Shown here: piece after piece, positions 1 through 8,757 of the stretch | Position numbering within the stretch: the first letter of the stretch is position 1 | Layout: every line of letters begins with the position of its first letter | Source of the DNA: Lachnospiraceae bacterium 3-1 | GTDB taxonomy: Bacteria; Bacillota; Clostridia; Lachnospirales; Lachnospiraceae | DNA length: 64,000 nt | Direction of reading: 5' to 3' | Assembly (NCBI GenBank): GCA_000403255.2 | Contig: KE159591.1 | Location: 331,823-395,822, forward strand | The notes under the pieces: generated by a model | Told to the model about the DNA's origin: nothing | The model's database searches: none | What the model saw: the letters and a program-made list of their open reading frames with translations, nothing else | Made by a program: the position numbers and the translations under genes

Positions 1-184
1 AATACCGAATATTATCATATTTTTCACTGTAATGTTCTAGTATTTTTTGTGTATTATCTTTCGAACCGTCATCCCGGACAAGAATCTCCAAATTCTTCCA
101 GGTCTGCCCAAGAAGGCTCTCCATCTGTTCTTCCAAAAACTGCTCTCCTTGATACGTGGACAACAGAACCTGTACCTTTTCCAT
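1..184 (-). CDS. Family 2 glycosyltransferase, N-terminal fragment cut by window edge
   Basis: Only the first ~61 codons are inside the window; the gene continues past base 1. The start VLLSTYQGEQFLEEQM followed shortly by ILVRDDGS is the typical opening of GT-A fold family 2 glycosyltransferases, where the RDDGS aspartates contact the nucleotide-sugar. It starts 9 bp after the HPr stop codon on the same strand, so it is probably cotranscribed. The acceptor and sugar cannot be inferred from this fragment. Confidence 0.75.
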   Translation of the reverse strand, partial: MEKVQVLLSTYQGEQFLEEQMESLLGQTWKNLEILVRDDGSKDNTQKILEHYSEKYDNIRY

Positions 185-193
185 ACCTTTTTA

Positions 194-457
194 CTATTCT
201 CCCAGGCCGCTCTCTACCGCATTTACAACTGCGGCAAGGGCTTCTTCCTCATCCTCGCCTTCACACACAAACTCTATGGAATCACCAGATTTAATACATG
301 CTCCCAGCACGCTTAACACACTTTTTGCATTGGCTGTTCCGCCTTTAAAATTAAACGTAATCAATGATTTAAATTTCACTGCTTCTTTACATAAAATTCC
401 TGCTGGCCGTAAATGTAAACCGGTAGGATTTTTAATTTTCACTTTCTGACTAACCAT
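194..457 (-). CDS. ptsH: HPr-type phosphocarrier protein
   Basis: An 87-residue protein of normal HPr length. The sequence PTGLHLRPAG places a histidine at position 15, the site phosphorylated by enzyme I in the sugar phosphotransferase system. NAKSVLSVLGA places a serine at position 46, the regulatory site of Gram-positive HPr that is modified by HPr kinase and used with CcpA. Both sites are present, so it is not a Crh-type protein, which lacks His15. It follows glmM by about 55 bp. Lachnospiraceae can carry several HPr paralogues, so whether this is the main PTS HPr is not settled. Confidence 0.85.
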   Translation of the reverse strand: MVSQKVKIKNPTGLHLRPAGILCKEAVKFKSLITFNFKGGTANAKSVLSVLGACIKSGDSIEFVCEGEDEEEALAAVVNAVESGLGE

Positions 458-512
458 TTTCCTTCCTCCAATACAGTTTTCACCATTGGGATGTGTCCCT
501 CCTTATGGTAAA

Positions 513-1862
513 CTACAACATATTCTTCCTAATTAAGTCTGCCAGTTCTTTTGCATCGCGGTTGATCTCCCCTTGATCCTTTCCCTCTATCATAACACGA
601 ACCATTGGTTCTGTTCCTGAGGGACGAATCAGAACTCTTCCTTCCCCTGCAAATTTCTGTTCCAGCTTCTGAACTGCCTGGGCAATCTCAGGATATTCCA
701 TAAAGTGTTCTTTTTTATGGTTCGGCACCTTAGCATTCACGAGAGCCTGTGGTAACACTTCCATAATCTGTGACAACTGGGAAAGGGGTTCTTTTGTTTC
801 AACCATAACCTCCAACAAATGCAATGCACTTAGCAGACCATCTCCAGTGGTATTTTCATCCAAGAAAATAATATGCCCTGACTGCTCTCCACCAATATTA
901 TACCCATTTTCTCTCATATTTTCCAAAACATAGCGATCTCCCACTTTTGTCTGTTCAATATGAATTCCTCGTTCTTTTCCCATCAACGTAAATCCCAGGT
1001 TGCTCATCACAGTTCCTACTATTGTGTTCTTTTTCAGCTTCCCGTGATCCTTCATGTAGTTTCCGATAATCGCCATAATTTGATCACCGTCAACCACTTC
1101 CCCTTTTTCATCCACAGCAAGCAAACGGTCTGCATCTCCATCAAATGCAAGACCCAAATTCGCTTTTTCATACACAACCCTTGCCCGCAACTCATCCATA
1201 TGAGTGGAACCACAATTGGCATTGATATTTGTGCCGTCTGGATTTGTGTGAATTGCCACAAGATTAGCTCCAAGTCCTTTTAAGGTCTCTACTGCTGTGT
1301 AGTGAGAAGCTCCCTCTGCACAGTCAATAACAATTTTCATACTACTCAAATCCACCGGAACCGTCTTTTTCATAAAAAAGACATACTCTTCCCTGGCATC
1401 AAACCGATAACTGATATTTCCAATACCAGATCCAAGAGGCATGGCAACATCTTTCATACCATTTTTAATCAAAGCCTCTATTTCATCCTCCAACTCATCC
1501 GAAAGCTTATACCCTTCCCCATTGAAAAATTTAATTCCATTAAACTCCATAGGATTGTGAGATGCAGAAATCACAACTCCTGCCTCTACTTTATGCTTTC
1601 TAACTAGATATGCGATAGCTGGGGTAGGAACCACCCCCATATACACTGCATTTGCTCCTACGGAACAAATGCCTGCCATCAATGCATTTGCCAGCATACC
1701 ACCCGAAATCCTGGTATCACACCCTACAATAATGGTAGGCTGATATGATTTCTCTTTGGTCAGCACATAAGCTCCTGCCTGCCCTAATTGCATCGCTAAT
1801 TCAATCGTAAGCTCTGTGCCTGCTACGCCTCTTACTCCATCTGTTCCAAACATTCTTGCCAT
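513..1862 (-). CDS. glmM: Phosphoglucosamine mutase GlmM
   Basis: Converts glucosamine-6-phosphate to glucosamine-1-phosphate for UDP-GlcNAc and peptidoglycan synthesis. The start at 1862 is chosen because a strong GGAGGAAATT site lies just upstream and the product then opens with MARMFGTDGVRG, as in the family; a longer reading to 1970 adds an atypical extension. The length is 449 residues, normal for GlmM. Visible motifs are ISASHNP (phosphoserine near residue 101), DGDADR (metal binding), GGEQSGH (sugar binding) and RPSGTEPMVRV (phosphate binding). It is last in the conserved cdaA-cdaR-glmM order, in which GlmM is known to bind and restrain CdaA. Confidence 0.96.
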   Translation of the reverse strand: MARMFGTDGVRGVAGTELTIELAMQLGQAGAYVLTKEKSYQPTIIVGCDTRISGGMLANALMAGICSVGANAVYMGVVPTPAIAYLVRKHKVEAGVVISASHNPMEFNGIKFFNGEGYKLSDELEDEIEALIKNGMKDVAMPLGSGIGNISYRFDAREEYVFFMKKTVPVDLSSMKIVIDCAEGASHYTAVETLKGLGANLVAIHTNPDGTNINANCGSTHMDELRARVVYEKANLGLAFDGDADRLLAVDEKGEVVDGDQIMAIIGNYMKDHGKLKKNTIVGTVMSNLGFTLMGKERGIHIEQTKVGDRYVLENMRENGYNIGGEQSGHIIFLDENTTGDGLLSALHLLEVMVETKEPLSQLSQIMEVLPQALVNAKVPNHKKEHFMEYPEIAQAVQKLEQKFAGEGRVLIRPSGTEPMVRVMIEGKDQGEINRDAKELADLIRKNML

Positions 1863-1923
1863 AATTTCCTCCATTCTGCGGTCAGCTCTCTCATACAATC
1901 TCTTTTTACTGGGGTTTCCATCC

Positions 1924-3291
1924 TCACCGCTCTGTGCTGTCCCCACGATTTTCACCCTGTTCTTCTTCATCTATCGAGGGGGTACCTGGACCATCCTCAT
2001 CGTCTTGGCGCTCATCCTCTTCTGGCTCTGCATTTTTATCTTCAATCGTAATCTGAACATTTACAGTATTGATAACTTCAAATTTATCATTTGGAAGGGT
2101 TACGTTAAGCTGCAGTGTATGAACTCCTGGAGCCAGCTCTGACACATCCAATGCCCCATTGATATCTTCTATCTGCAAAATATCCATATCTTCTTTCAGC
2201 GCTCTAACCGAAATCTTCACAAAGCTTCCACTGTAAGTAAGCTCATAATCACCATTCAAACCAGTAACATTGATACGTTCCACAGGTAAATTGAATTCTT
2301 TCGTTTCCTTTTCTTCAATCAATACTTGTACTGCGATCCGGTTTGCCGTTTCGTCCACCAAAGAAAGTCCCACTTCCGCCACGTATGGATTCAAATCAAT
2401 ACCGACCTCCATATCTTCTCTGGCGCCGTCTATATTGATTACATCCTCAGGGATATTGATTGCATTGATGCTATTAAGTAACGACGCTTCCCCTTTGACC
2501 AAAACAGTTTCAGGCGCATATTCCAGTCCACGGTATTCGTATCCCTCTGCTGGGGTTCCACTCACCTGGCAACGAATCGGTACACTTTTCGTTCCAAGTA
2601 TCTTGGCCTTGATGGTTACAAAGCCTTGATTCATCTCTAGCAAATCAGATGAAATAACCCTTTCATCTTCATCATACAGGGTTGGCATAACATTATCTGT
2701 CACATCGCTGGAAACTCCATCCACATTAATAGTTGCTGATACACGACTGATACGGGAAACGATGGATTCTGGCCCTGAAACAGTCAAAAGATTTGGCACA
2801 ACCTCCACTGCTCCGATGGCGCAGCCCTCTGCTGGAGTTCCCATCACTTCCGGCGTAATTACAAATTTCTTTTCTGATAAGTCCTCAAGGGTTATCTGCA
2901 GATTTACCGTGCGCTGTACAATGGTAATCCACTTTTCATTCTTTTTCGCACTGATTTCAATAGGAACCAGCTTCACATCTCCATCCTGATTTAAATCCAA
3001 CTGGCTCAAATCTGCCGTTACTTTAAAATCATCACTACTCATCTTTTCCACATAGCTTCTGGGTCCCGAAATGGAAAACATTGCGATATCTGTATTCCCG
3101 ACAACACCCGGCACCTTGCCCATTTCTGTAATGACATCTTTATTGAGAATTTCAACGGAAACAGAAAAGGATTTGTTTGCATCCGGATCCGCCATCTTCA
3201 CCACAACCATCCATAGCACAACGGATAAAAGGAGAGAAAGAACCTTTAGACCTGGGTTATTTACCAGATATTTCATCGTTTTTCTGAACAT
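1924..3291 (-). CDS. cdaR: YbbR-domain regulator of diadenylate cyclase, CdaR
   Basis: A 455-residue protein with one N-terminal membrane segment (around residues 14-31, LKVLSLLLSVVLWMVVV) followed by several extracellular YbbR repeats, recognisable from recurring sections such as the two copies of GTPAEG. The C-terminus is a disordered acidic tail rich in E and D. In Firmicutes CdaR binds CdaA and tunes c-di-AMP synthesis. The start is supported by an AGGAGG site 7 bp upstream and overlaps the end of cdaA by 35 bp, suggesting translational coupling. The acidic tail is longer than I would expect and may be lineage specific. Confidence 0.9.
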   Translation of the reverse strand: MFRKTMKYLVNNPGLKVLSLLLSVVLWMVVVKMADPDANKSFSVSVEILNKDVITEMGKVPGVVGNTDIAMFSISGPRSYVEKMSSDDFKVTADLSQLDLNQDGDVKLVPIEISAKKNEKWITIVQRTVNLQITLEDLSEKKFVITPEVMGTPAEGCAIGAVEVVPNLLTVSGPESIVSRISRVSATINVDGVSSDVTDNVMPTLYDEDERVISSDLLEMNQGFVTIKAKILGTKSVPIRCQVSGTPAEGYEYRGLEYAPETVLVKGEASLLNSINAINIPEDVINIDGAREDMEVGIDLNPYVAEVGLSLVDETANRIAVQVLIEEKETKEFNLPVERINVTGLNGDYELTYSGSFVKISVRALKEDMDILQIEDINGALDVSELAPGVHTLQLNVTLPNDKFEVINTVNVQITIEDKNAEPEEDERQDDEDGPGTPSIDEEEQGENRGDSTER

Positions 3292-4162
3292 TCTTCATCC
3301 TCCTTTTCCATATTCGGAACCTTGCCACATCCATAGAGCCTTTTCGGATGAAATTCAATTTTCCTTTCAAATATTCGGCATCCACATTGCGATATAATTC
3401 TCCACCTATAGCAATCGATACATTCCCTGTTTCCTCTGATACCACAATGGTCAATGCATCACAAACCTCACTGATTCCTACCGCTGCACGGTGCCTGGTT
3501 CCAAGCTCTTTACTAAGCCCCATATTATCGGAAAGAGGCAAATAACAGGTGGCCGATACAATCCGATTTCCCCGTATAATAATAGCGCCATCATGCAATG
3601 GCGTATTATGCTCAAATATATTAATCAAAAGCTGACTGGATACTAGTGAATCCAATTCTATGCCTGTTCTCTCATACTCTTTCAGACTTACATCCTGCTC
3701 GATGACAATCAATGCCCCCGTTTTAACCTTCGCCATTTCATAGGTTGCCTTCACAAGCTCGTTGGTTACCCGTTCACTAAACCGTTCCTGATTCTTTTGT
3801 GCGTCAATGGGCAGCAATGAGGTAAGAAAATTCTTCCTTCCAAGCACCTCCAATGCACGACGCAACTCTGGCTGAAATACAATAATAATTGCAATCACAG
3901 CCACATTAATCGTTTTCTTTGCAATCCACAAAATCGTATTCATCTGGAAGATTACAGCAAGCAGCACAAACACAAGCACCACAATAATCCCTTTCAACAG
4001 GTTCCATGCTCTCGTCTGTTTTACCCAAATCAAAATATTGTAAATCAGGAATGAAAGAATAATAATCTCTGCAATATCCGTCTTGGTAATGGTATAACTA
4101 TTGACCCAAGATAGATATTTTGAAGCAAACGAATCCAATATTGCAAATACATTCTGTATCAT
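3257..4162 (-). CDS. cdaA: Membrane diadenylate cyclase CdaA
   Basis: Makes the second messenger c-di-AMP from two ATP. Three N-terminal hydrophobic segments (about residues 31-47, 57-74 and 83-96) anchor the protein. A DisA_N-type cyclase domain follows, with the catalytic DGA motif at 191-193 and RHR at 223-225 (GTRHRAAVG). The length of 301 residues is somewhat above the usual ~275, owing to a C-terminal extension that overlaps cdaR. It is first in the conserved cdaA-cdaR-glmM cluster, and c-di-AMP is likely to control potassium and osmotic balance and wall homeostasis. Confidence 0.95.
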   Translation of the reverse strand: MIQNVFAILDSFASKYLSWVNSYTITKTDIAEIIILSFLIYNILIWVKQTRAWNLLKGIIVVLVFVLLAVIFQMNTILWIAKKTINVAVIAIIIVFQPELRRALEVLGRKNFLTSLLPIDAQKNQERFSERVTNELVKATYEMAKVKTGALIVIEQDVSLKEYERTGIELDSLVSSQLLINIFEHNTPLHDGAIIIRGNRIVSATCYLPLSDNMGLSKELGTRHRAAVGISEVCDALTIVVSEETGNVSIAIGGELYRNVDAEYLKGKLNFIRKGSMDVARFRIWKRRMKNVQKNDEISGK

Positions 4163-4235
4163 TTTTTCATCCCCTTTCTATCCACTATTGCCATTTTTTT
4201 CGTTGTTATGTCTTTTTTACTTTCCATGCTTTCCT

Positions 4236-5234
4236 TTATTCCAACAAATCTTCATCAATATCCAGCTCTTGGTCCAATTTCCGACGTCCTCCCGCTCCCC
4301 GGCTCTTTGGGGTAATTCGTTTGACCCTTTTCTCCTTCCTAGCAACAAACACCTTAGGAACAGCCTTTACAAAATAGTAATATTCATCATCTTCAAATTG
4401 TACCCGCTCCACTCGGGAATAATCCAGATTATAGAAAAAAAATTCTAGAATCAAAGAAATCACCACAGATAACAGTGTTCCCACCAATACCCATACGATT
4501 TTCTCTGTCATATCAAGCAGAATATAACCTACCAGAAAAATCACAAGCTGTACCATATTTCCTACAAACAATGCAATCCTCCAGGCATAATTTATGGACT
4601 GACGGCGAATCAGGTATACCACCATTGCAGTAATAAAAAATGCTGCCAGCATCAGATACATTTCTTTATTCTCTGTAAATATTTTCAAAGCCGCTGTAAA
4701 TTTTGCAAGCTCTTCTGTTTCCTCCGTAGCTGTAAAATTTGCAAGATTCTCCTGGACTCCCCTAATATAAAAATAAGTAACAGCCCCACACAATACAGAA
4801 AAATATGCAGAAGGCTCTTTCAACATTCCTGTTGACACAGGCATTACCTGAGGTACTTGAAAAAAACAGAGCACAGATGTTAAAATTGTACTATATCCAT
4901 TCTTTGGGGCAAATTTCCCATACAAAAACAGCAATAAGAGAAACAGACATAACCCAATGGCACAGGCTTCCAGGGACAGTGCAAACAAATGCAGCAGCAG
5001 CATGGCACATGCCAGTACAACCATTGCATTGACAGGCAGAAATGCACATACCAACGACAACATAAGCACTACTGCCGGATGTCTCAGCCGCTCCATATAC
5101 CCTACCTGCTCATTAATCATGGAAAAAACCAGTATTCCCAATAGGAACTTTATGCCTGCTGTCACATATAATTCATATTTTCCATAAAAAATCCGCAGTT
5201 TTTCCCTTGCTTCCAATAAACCTGTCATTTCCAA
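4236..5234 (-). CDS. Polytopic membrane protein of unknown function
   Basis: A 332-residue protein not recognised as a named family. It has about seven or eight hydrophobic segments, in two groups either side of a hydrophilic stretch near residues 160-190, and a charged C-terminal cytoplasmic tail (basic around 290-318, then acidic). It has no signal peptide or catalytic motif that I can identify. It overlaps the preceding small membrane-protein gene by 10 bp and lies 73 bp before cdaA, so it is probably the second gene of the same transcript. A role in envelope or c-di-AMP-linked physiology is inference from position only. Confidence 0.75.
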   Translation of the reverse strand: MEMTGLLEAREKLRIFYGKYELYVTAGIKFLLGILVFSMINEQVGYMERLRHPAVVLMLSLVCAFLPVNAMVVLACAMLLLHLFALSLEACAIGLCLFLLLLFLYGKFAPKNGYSTILTSVLCFFQVPQVMPVSTGMLKEPSAYFSVLCGAVTYFYIRGVQENLANFTATEETEELAKFTAALKIFTENKEMYLMLAAFFITAMVVYLIRRQSINYAWRIALFVGNMVQLVIFLVGYILLDMTEKIVWVLVGTLLSVVISLILEFFFYNLDYSRVERVQFEDDEYYYFVKAVPKVFVARKEKRVKRITPKSRGAGGRRKLDQELDIDEDLLE

Positions 5235-5623
5235 TCTTCCCTTTCCTGAAGTCTCTCCACTTTTTTCAAGGTAACATAAAATTCCTTCACGCTGGCAGTA
5301 GCCCTTTTATACCGTTTGGTATACACAAAAAAAGCAATCCCCTGATAAATACAAATAAATATCACATATTTTATCCCAATGGACATTGCAAGTTCCAGCA
5401 AATCCTTACCTGCAAGGAATTCTGCCAAATCATCCATTCTATGTATTACCCAGCATAAAAATAAAATACCAAAAGATATGGTGGAAGTAATAAATGTTTT
5501 AATCATTTCATAACTTACATAATCTCTTCGGTAATATTGCTTGATGGGCATATACTCTTTTCCTTCTCCGGCTTCGTAAGAAGCCATTTTCGTCATAAGG
5601 CGGATTCTTTCTTCGCTTAACAT
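5225..5623 (-). CDS. Small two-segment membrane protein of unknown function
   Basis: A 132-residue protein with two hydrophobic helices (about residues 40-60 and 79-101), a charged N-terminus and a basic, possibly coiled C-terminus. It belongs to no family I recognise. Its stop codon overlaps the next membrane-protein gene by 10 bp, so the two are likely coupled and may form one complex. It appears to be the first gene of the transcript leading into cdaA-cdaR-glmM, with an extended -10 promoter about 40 bp upstream. Confidence 0.7.
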   Translation of the reverse strand: MLSEERIRLMTKMASYEAGEGKEYMPIKQYYRRDYVSYEMIKTFITSTISFGILFLCWVIHRMDDLAEFLAGKDLLELAMSIGIKYVIFICIYQGIAFFVYTKRYKRATASVKEFYVTLKKVERLQEREDWK

Positions 5624-5659
5624 AGATTTACTGTCCTTTTTCCGTAATTATTCAGTTTT

Positions 5660-5668
5660 ATTATAGCA
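5660..5668 (-). promoter_or_regulatory. Extended -10 promoter upstream of the cdaA operon
   Basis: On the minus strand the sequence reads TGCTATAAT, an extended -10 element, about 40 bp before the first membrane-protein gene. No good -35 hexamer is visible, which is usual for extended -10 promoters. It lies in the only sizeable gap between the yvyF-like gene and this operon. Confidence 0.5.
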
Positions 5669-5706
5669 CATAATTCCCAACAGTGAAAGACTTTCATAGG
5701 AAAACC

Positions 5707-5750
5707 GACAGGATATGTCCCTGAACCGTACCCCTTCGATACATCCTGTC
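5707..5750 (-). terminator. Hairpin after the comF / yvyF-like genes, possible terminator
   Basis: The arms GACAGGATGT and ACATATCCTGTC pair over ten positions with one bulged base around a 22-nt loop, followed on the minus strand by GGTTTTCC. It sits 3' of the yvyF-like gene and ahead of the next promoter, as expected of a terminator. The U tract is weak and the loop is large, so an RNA structure with another role is possible. Confidence 0.4.
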
Positions 5751-5777
5751 CATGGGCAGCATATTCTGCCGGCAGTT

Positions 5778-6185
5778 TTAATTATCCAAAAATCTCATCT
5801 TGTCTTTCCCGTTTGTATTCTTCTTCGGTGTCAGGGTTGCAGTTGGACGTTTGTATGCACTGGAAAACTCATTCTGGAGACTAGTTCTACATTTGTCACA
5901 GAACCTTCCGGTCAAAACCTTCCCCCCACAGGCTTCACATTCCAGCGTAATCTGGGATTCCTCTGTAAAAGTCAAGCGTTCCTCTCTTACCCATTGCTTA
6001 ATCTGTTTTACTGAAACATCATTTTTCTCCGCAATTACATTCAATGGCGCTTTCGGATTCTCCCTTAGAAATTCTTTTACACTCTGGAACTTATCTTCCA
6101 AATCTGCCATACATGCTGGACACATCTGCTGCCCCTGCAAATAATTAAAAAGTCTTCCACAGCCTCTGCAATTTCTTACTTCCAT
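5778..6185 (-). CDS. YvyF-like flagellar-operon zinc protein
   Basis: About 135 residues from the ATG at 6185, chosen because AGGAGG lies at the correct distance; a longer reading to 6230 would overlap comF. The N-terminus has a paired-cysteine knuckle (CRGCG ... CPAC), the middle resembles a helix-turn-helix (IAEKNDVSVKQIKQWVREERL region) and a second cysteine pair (CEACG ... CDKC) follows. This matches the arrangement of YvyF/TIGR03826 proteins that lie between comF and flgM in Bacillus. It is 11 bp after comF, the same neighbour. Its biochemical role is unknown. Confidence 0.7.
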   Translation of the reverse strand: MEVRNCRGCGRLFNYLQGQQMCPACMADLEDKFQSVKEFLRENPKAPLNVIAEKNDVSVKQIKQWVREERLTFTEESQITLECEACGGKVLTGRFCDKCRTSLQNEFSSAYKRPTATLTPKKNTNGKDKMRFLDN

Positions 6186-6196
6186 ATCTTTTCCTC

Positions 6197-6934
6197 CTAA
6201 TATCCTCTGCCGATACTGACGCTCAGGCAATATATCTTCTCTACTCCTGCCCGTTTCAATTCTTTTGCAGCCTCATTCATCGTGCTCCCGGTCGTATAAA
6301 TATCATCTATCAGTAAGATATGGTCTAATTGTACCTTATTTGTTCTGGTTTTAAAAGCCCTTTTCAAGTTATTTTTTCGTTCTTCATCATTTAATTCTTT
6401 TTGTGCCTTTGTATCCTTGATACGAAGGAGTACATCACAAAAAACAGGAAGGTTCATTTTCTTTCCTATTTTTCTGGCCACCAGCGCCGCCTGATTAAAC
6501 CCCCGCTGCCTCAGGCGCTTTTTGGAAAGAGGTATAGGAACTACTGCTTGAATGTTACACTTGTTGATCCATTCCCCATATTCACGGATTAGCTCTGAAC
6601 TGTAATACTCTGCATATTCCTGACGGTTATGGTATTTAAAACGATACAGGGAATCTCTCACAATTCCTTTATAGACCCACAATGCTTTGCCCTGGGTATA
6701 TTCGAAGGTCTTCCTACCACAATCATAGCAGTATTCCTGCCGCTCATCTTCCAGAGGTTTCCCACATCTGCTGCATGCAGGTTCCCTCACATATTCTAGC
6801 TTATGCTTGCATTCCCCACATATAAGCTCTCCCTTGGCAAACAATGAATGAAATAAAACCTCGTCACAAAAGGGACACCTTGGGGGAAATAGCAGATGCA
6901 AAAAATCTTCTTTTTCTATTTTCAATTTTATCAC
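6197..6934 (-). CDS. comFC: ComF-family phosphoribosyltransferase-like protein
   Basis: A 245-residue protein of normal ComF length. The N-terminus holds zinc-ribbon cysteine pairs (CPFC, CGEC, CSRC, CYDC). The C-terminal half is a PRTase fold ending with the PRPP-binding signature ILLIDDIYTTGSTM. ComFC takes part in DNA uptake and transformation in Bacillus and others, although its enzymatic substrate is not established. It is followed by the yvyF-like gene as in Bacillus. No other competence gene is in the window, so natural competence cannot be claimed. Confidence 0.88.
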   Translation of the reverse strand: MIKLKIEKEDFLHLLFPPRCPFCDEVLFHSLFAKGELICGECKHKLEYVREPACSRCGKPLEDERQEYCYDCGRKTFEYTQGKALWVYKGIVRDSLYRFKYHNRQEYAEYYSSELIREYGEWINKCNIQAVVPIPLSKKRLRQRGFNQAALVARKIGKKMNLPVFCDVLLRIKDTKAQKELNDEERKNNLKRAFKTRTNKVQLDHILLIDDIYTTGSTMNEAAKELKRAGVEKIYCLSVSIGRGY

Positions 6935-7012
6935 TTACGAAATTTCTCTCAGCTTTTTTATCATAACATACTTCTGTTTCTGTTGCTATAAATTTTTTCT
7001 TAAGAATTCATA

Positions 7013-7042
7013 AAAAGAAAAACACCCTAACATTTAGGATGT
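7013..7042 (-). terminator. Rho-independent terminator of the ABC importer genes
   Basis: On the minus strand ACATCCTAA - ATG - TTAGGGTGT forms a nine-position stem including a wobble pair, followed directly by TTTTTC. It begins 25 bp after the stop codon of the ATPase gene. Confidence 0.8.
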
Positions 7043-7066
7043 CCTTCTTTATAATATATTTTTATA

Positions 7067-7861
7067 TTATGACAGCATCATACGGTCATTGGAAAATTCC
7101 CCACCGCTTGCTTCTTCAAATTTCGCCAACAAATCTGATACTTTAAGGCTTTTCTTTTCTTTTCCTGACACATCGTAGATCACCCTTCCTTCATGCATCA
7201 TAATCAGGCGGTTGCCTAGCCGGATCGCATCCTTCATGTTATGGGTAATCATCAATGTTGTCAAATGGTCCTTTTCCACAATCTCTTCTGTCAAATCCAA
7301 AACTTTTTTTGCGGTTTTGGGGTCTAAGGCCGCTGTATGTTCATCCAGCAAAAGAAGCTTAGGCTGCTCTAAGGACGCCATCAAAAGTGTCAATGCCTGC
7401 CTTTGTCCACCAGACAATAATCCCACCTTAGCAGTCATTCTGGTTTCCAGGCCAAGATCCAATGCCTTTAGTTGTTCCTGGTAAGCCTCTCTTTCTTTTC
7501 CAGTAATGCCCCAGCCTAAAAAACGCCTTTTCCCTCTGCGAGCGGCAATGGCAAGGTTTTCTTCAATGTTCATATCTGCTGCTGTACCAGTCATAGGATC
7601 TTGAAATACTCTCCCTAGGTATTTTGCCCGCTTATGCTCTGGAAGTTTTGTTACATCAATATCATCAATCAAAATTTTTCCCTGATCTACTGGGTATACG
7701 CCAGCTATCATATTCAATATGGTAGATTTCCCAGCGCCATTTCCACCGATTACCGTAACAAAATCCCCTTCATTCAATACAAGATCAATACCATTCAATG
7801 CCCTTTTTTCATTGATCGTTCCTGGATTAAATGTCTTGTACACTTTTTCAACCTTAAGCAT
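7067..7861 (-). CDS. ABC importer ATP-binding protein (PF04392-type system)
   Basis: About 264 residues from the ATG at 7861, which has AGGAGG eight bases upstream; the first in-frame ATG is too close to that site. It carries Walker A GGNGAGKST, signature LSGGQRQAL and Walker B LLLLDEHTAALDP, with an H-loop in MITHNM. Histidine instead of proline after the Walker B glutamate (DEHTAALD) is typical of this ABC subfamily. It overlaps the permease gene by 8 bp. The system resembles TrpXYZ-like importers, but the substrate cannot be read from the sequence. Confidence 0.92.
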   Translation of the reverse strand: MLKVEKVYKTFNPGTINEKRALNGIDLVLNEGDFVTVIGGNGAGKSTILNMIAGVYPVDQGKILIDDIDVTKLPEHKRAKYLGRVFQDPMTGTAADMNIEENLAIAARRGKRRFLGWGITGKEREAYQEQLKALDLGLETRMTAKVGLLSGGQRQALTLLMASLEQPKLLLLDEHTAALDPKTAKKVLDLTEEIVEKDHLTTLMITHNMKDAIRLGNRLIMMHEGRVIYDVSGKEKKSLKVSDLLAKFEEASGGEFSNDRMMLS

Positions 7862-8756
7862 CTGCATTTCCTCCTTTTCTGCTTGTCTGAGCAAAATACC
7901 TGCTCTTCAAATGAGGAATTGCAAGGAACAATGCCACAATCAAAGCGGAAAACAGTTTCAGATCATTGGTGGATAATCCAAGCTGCAGCACAATGGCAAT
8001 TACAATATAATAAAGAATTGCTCCTATAACTGCTGCTAACATACGCAGTGCAAAATTATGGAAAATTTTCCCGAATACCACCTCTCCAATAATTACAGCT
8101 GCCAAACCAATGACAATGGCTCCTCTTCCCATATTTACATCAGCGCTCCCCTGATATTGAGCATATAATGCCCCGGAAGCGGCTGCCAAACCGTTGGAAA
8201 TTACCAGTCCCAGCACCTTCTGATGGTTGGTATTGATTCCCTGGGCTCTGGCCATGTTGGGGTTACATCCCGTAGCCCGAACTGCCGCACCAAGCTCTGT
8301 GCCAAAAAACCAGTATAAAATCAATGTGATAACCAGACAGAAAACACCTGCTGTAATGCATGCTTCTTGTATGTACCGCAGACTTACCAGCAATTGATAC
8401 TGGTCCACACTAACTGCCTGGTTGGATTTTCCAAGGATATGCATATTTACCGAATACAATCCCAACTGTGTCAAAATACCAGAAAGAATCGGCGGTATGC
8501 CAAATACCGTGTGAAACAAGCCAGTTGCTAACCCCGCTAGCATTCCTGACAGAACTGCCATAAGCAAAGCCAAATAAGGGTTCATTCCTCCTACGATGCA
8601 CACAACCGCCACTGCCCCACCAGTAGCAAGGCTTCCATCCACCGTTAAGTCTGCATAATCTAATACTTTGTATGTGATATATACGCCAATTGCCAAAATT
8701 CCCCAGATAAGCCCCTGGGCTACCGAACCGGGAAGTGCATTGATTAATGCCGCCAT
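7854..8756 (-). CDS. ABC importer permease, branched-chain-amino-acid-permease fold
   Basis: About 300 residues from the ATG at 8756, which has GGAG nine bases upstream; the longer reading would need a TTG start inside the preceding gene. It contains eight or more hydrophobic segments of the BPD_transp_2 type, and the motif ELGAAVRATGCNPNMARAQGIN is close to the conserved EAA-like cytoplasmic loop of that family. The start codon is 1 bp past the stop of the binding-protein gene and the end overlaps the ATPase gene, so all three are coupled. It forms the channel for the importer. Confidence 0.9.
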   Translation of the reverse strand: MAALINALPGSVAQGLIWGILAIGVYITYKVLDYADLTVDGSLATGGAVAVVCIVGGMNPYLALLMAVLSGMLAGLATGLFHTVFGIPPILSGILTQLGLYSVNMHILGKSNQAVSVDQYQLLVSLRYIQEACITAGVFCLVITLILYWFFGTELGAAVRATGCNPNMARAQGINTNHQKVLGLVISNGLAAASGALYAQYQGSADVNMGRGAIVIGLAAVIIGEVVFGKIFHNFALRMLAAVIGAILYYIVIAIVLQLGLSTNDLKLFSALIVALFLAIPHLKSRYFAQTSRKGGNADA

Positions 8757-8757
8757 T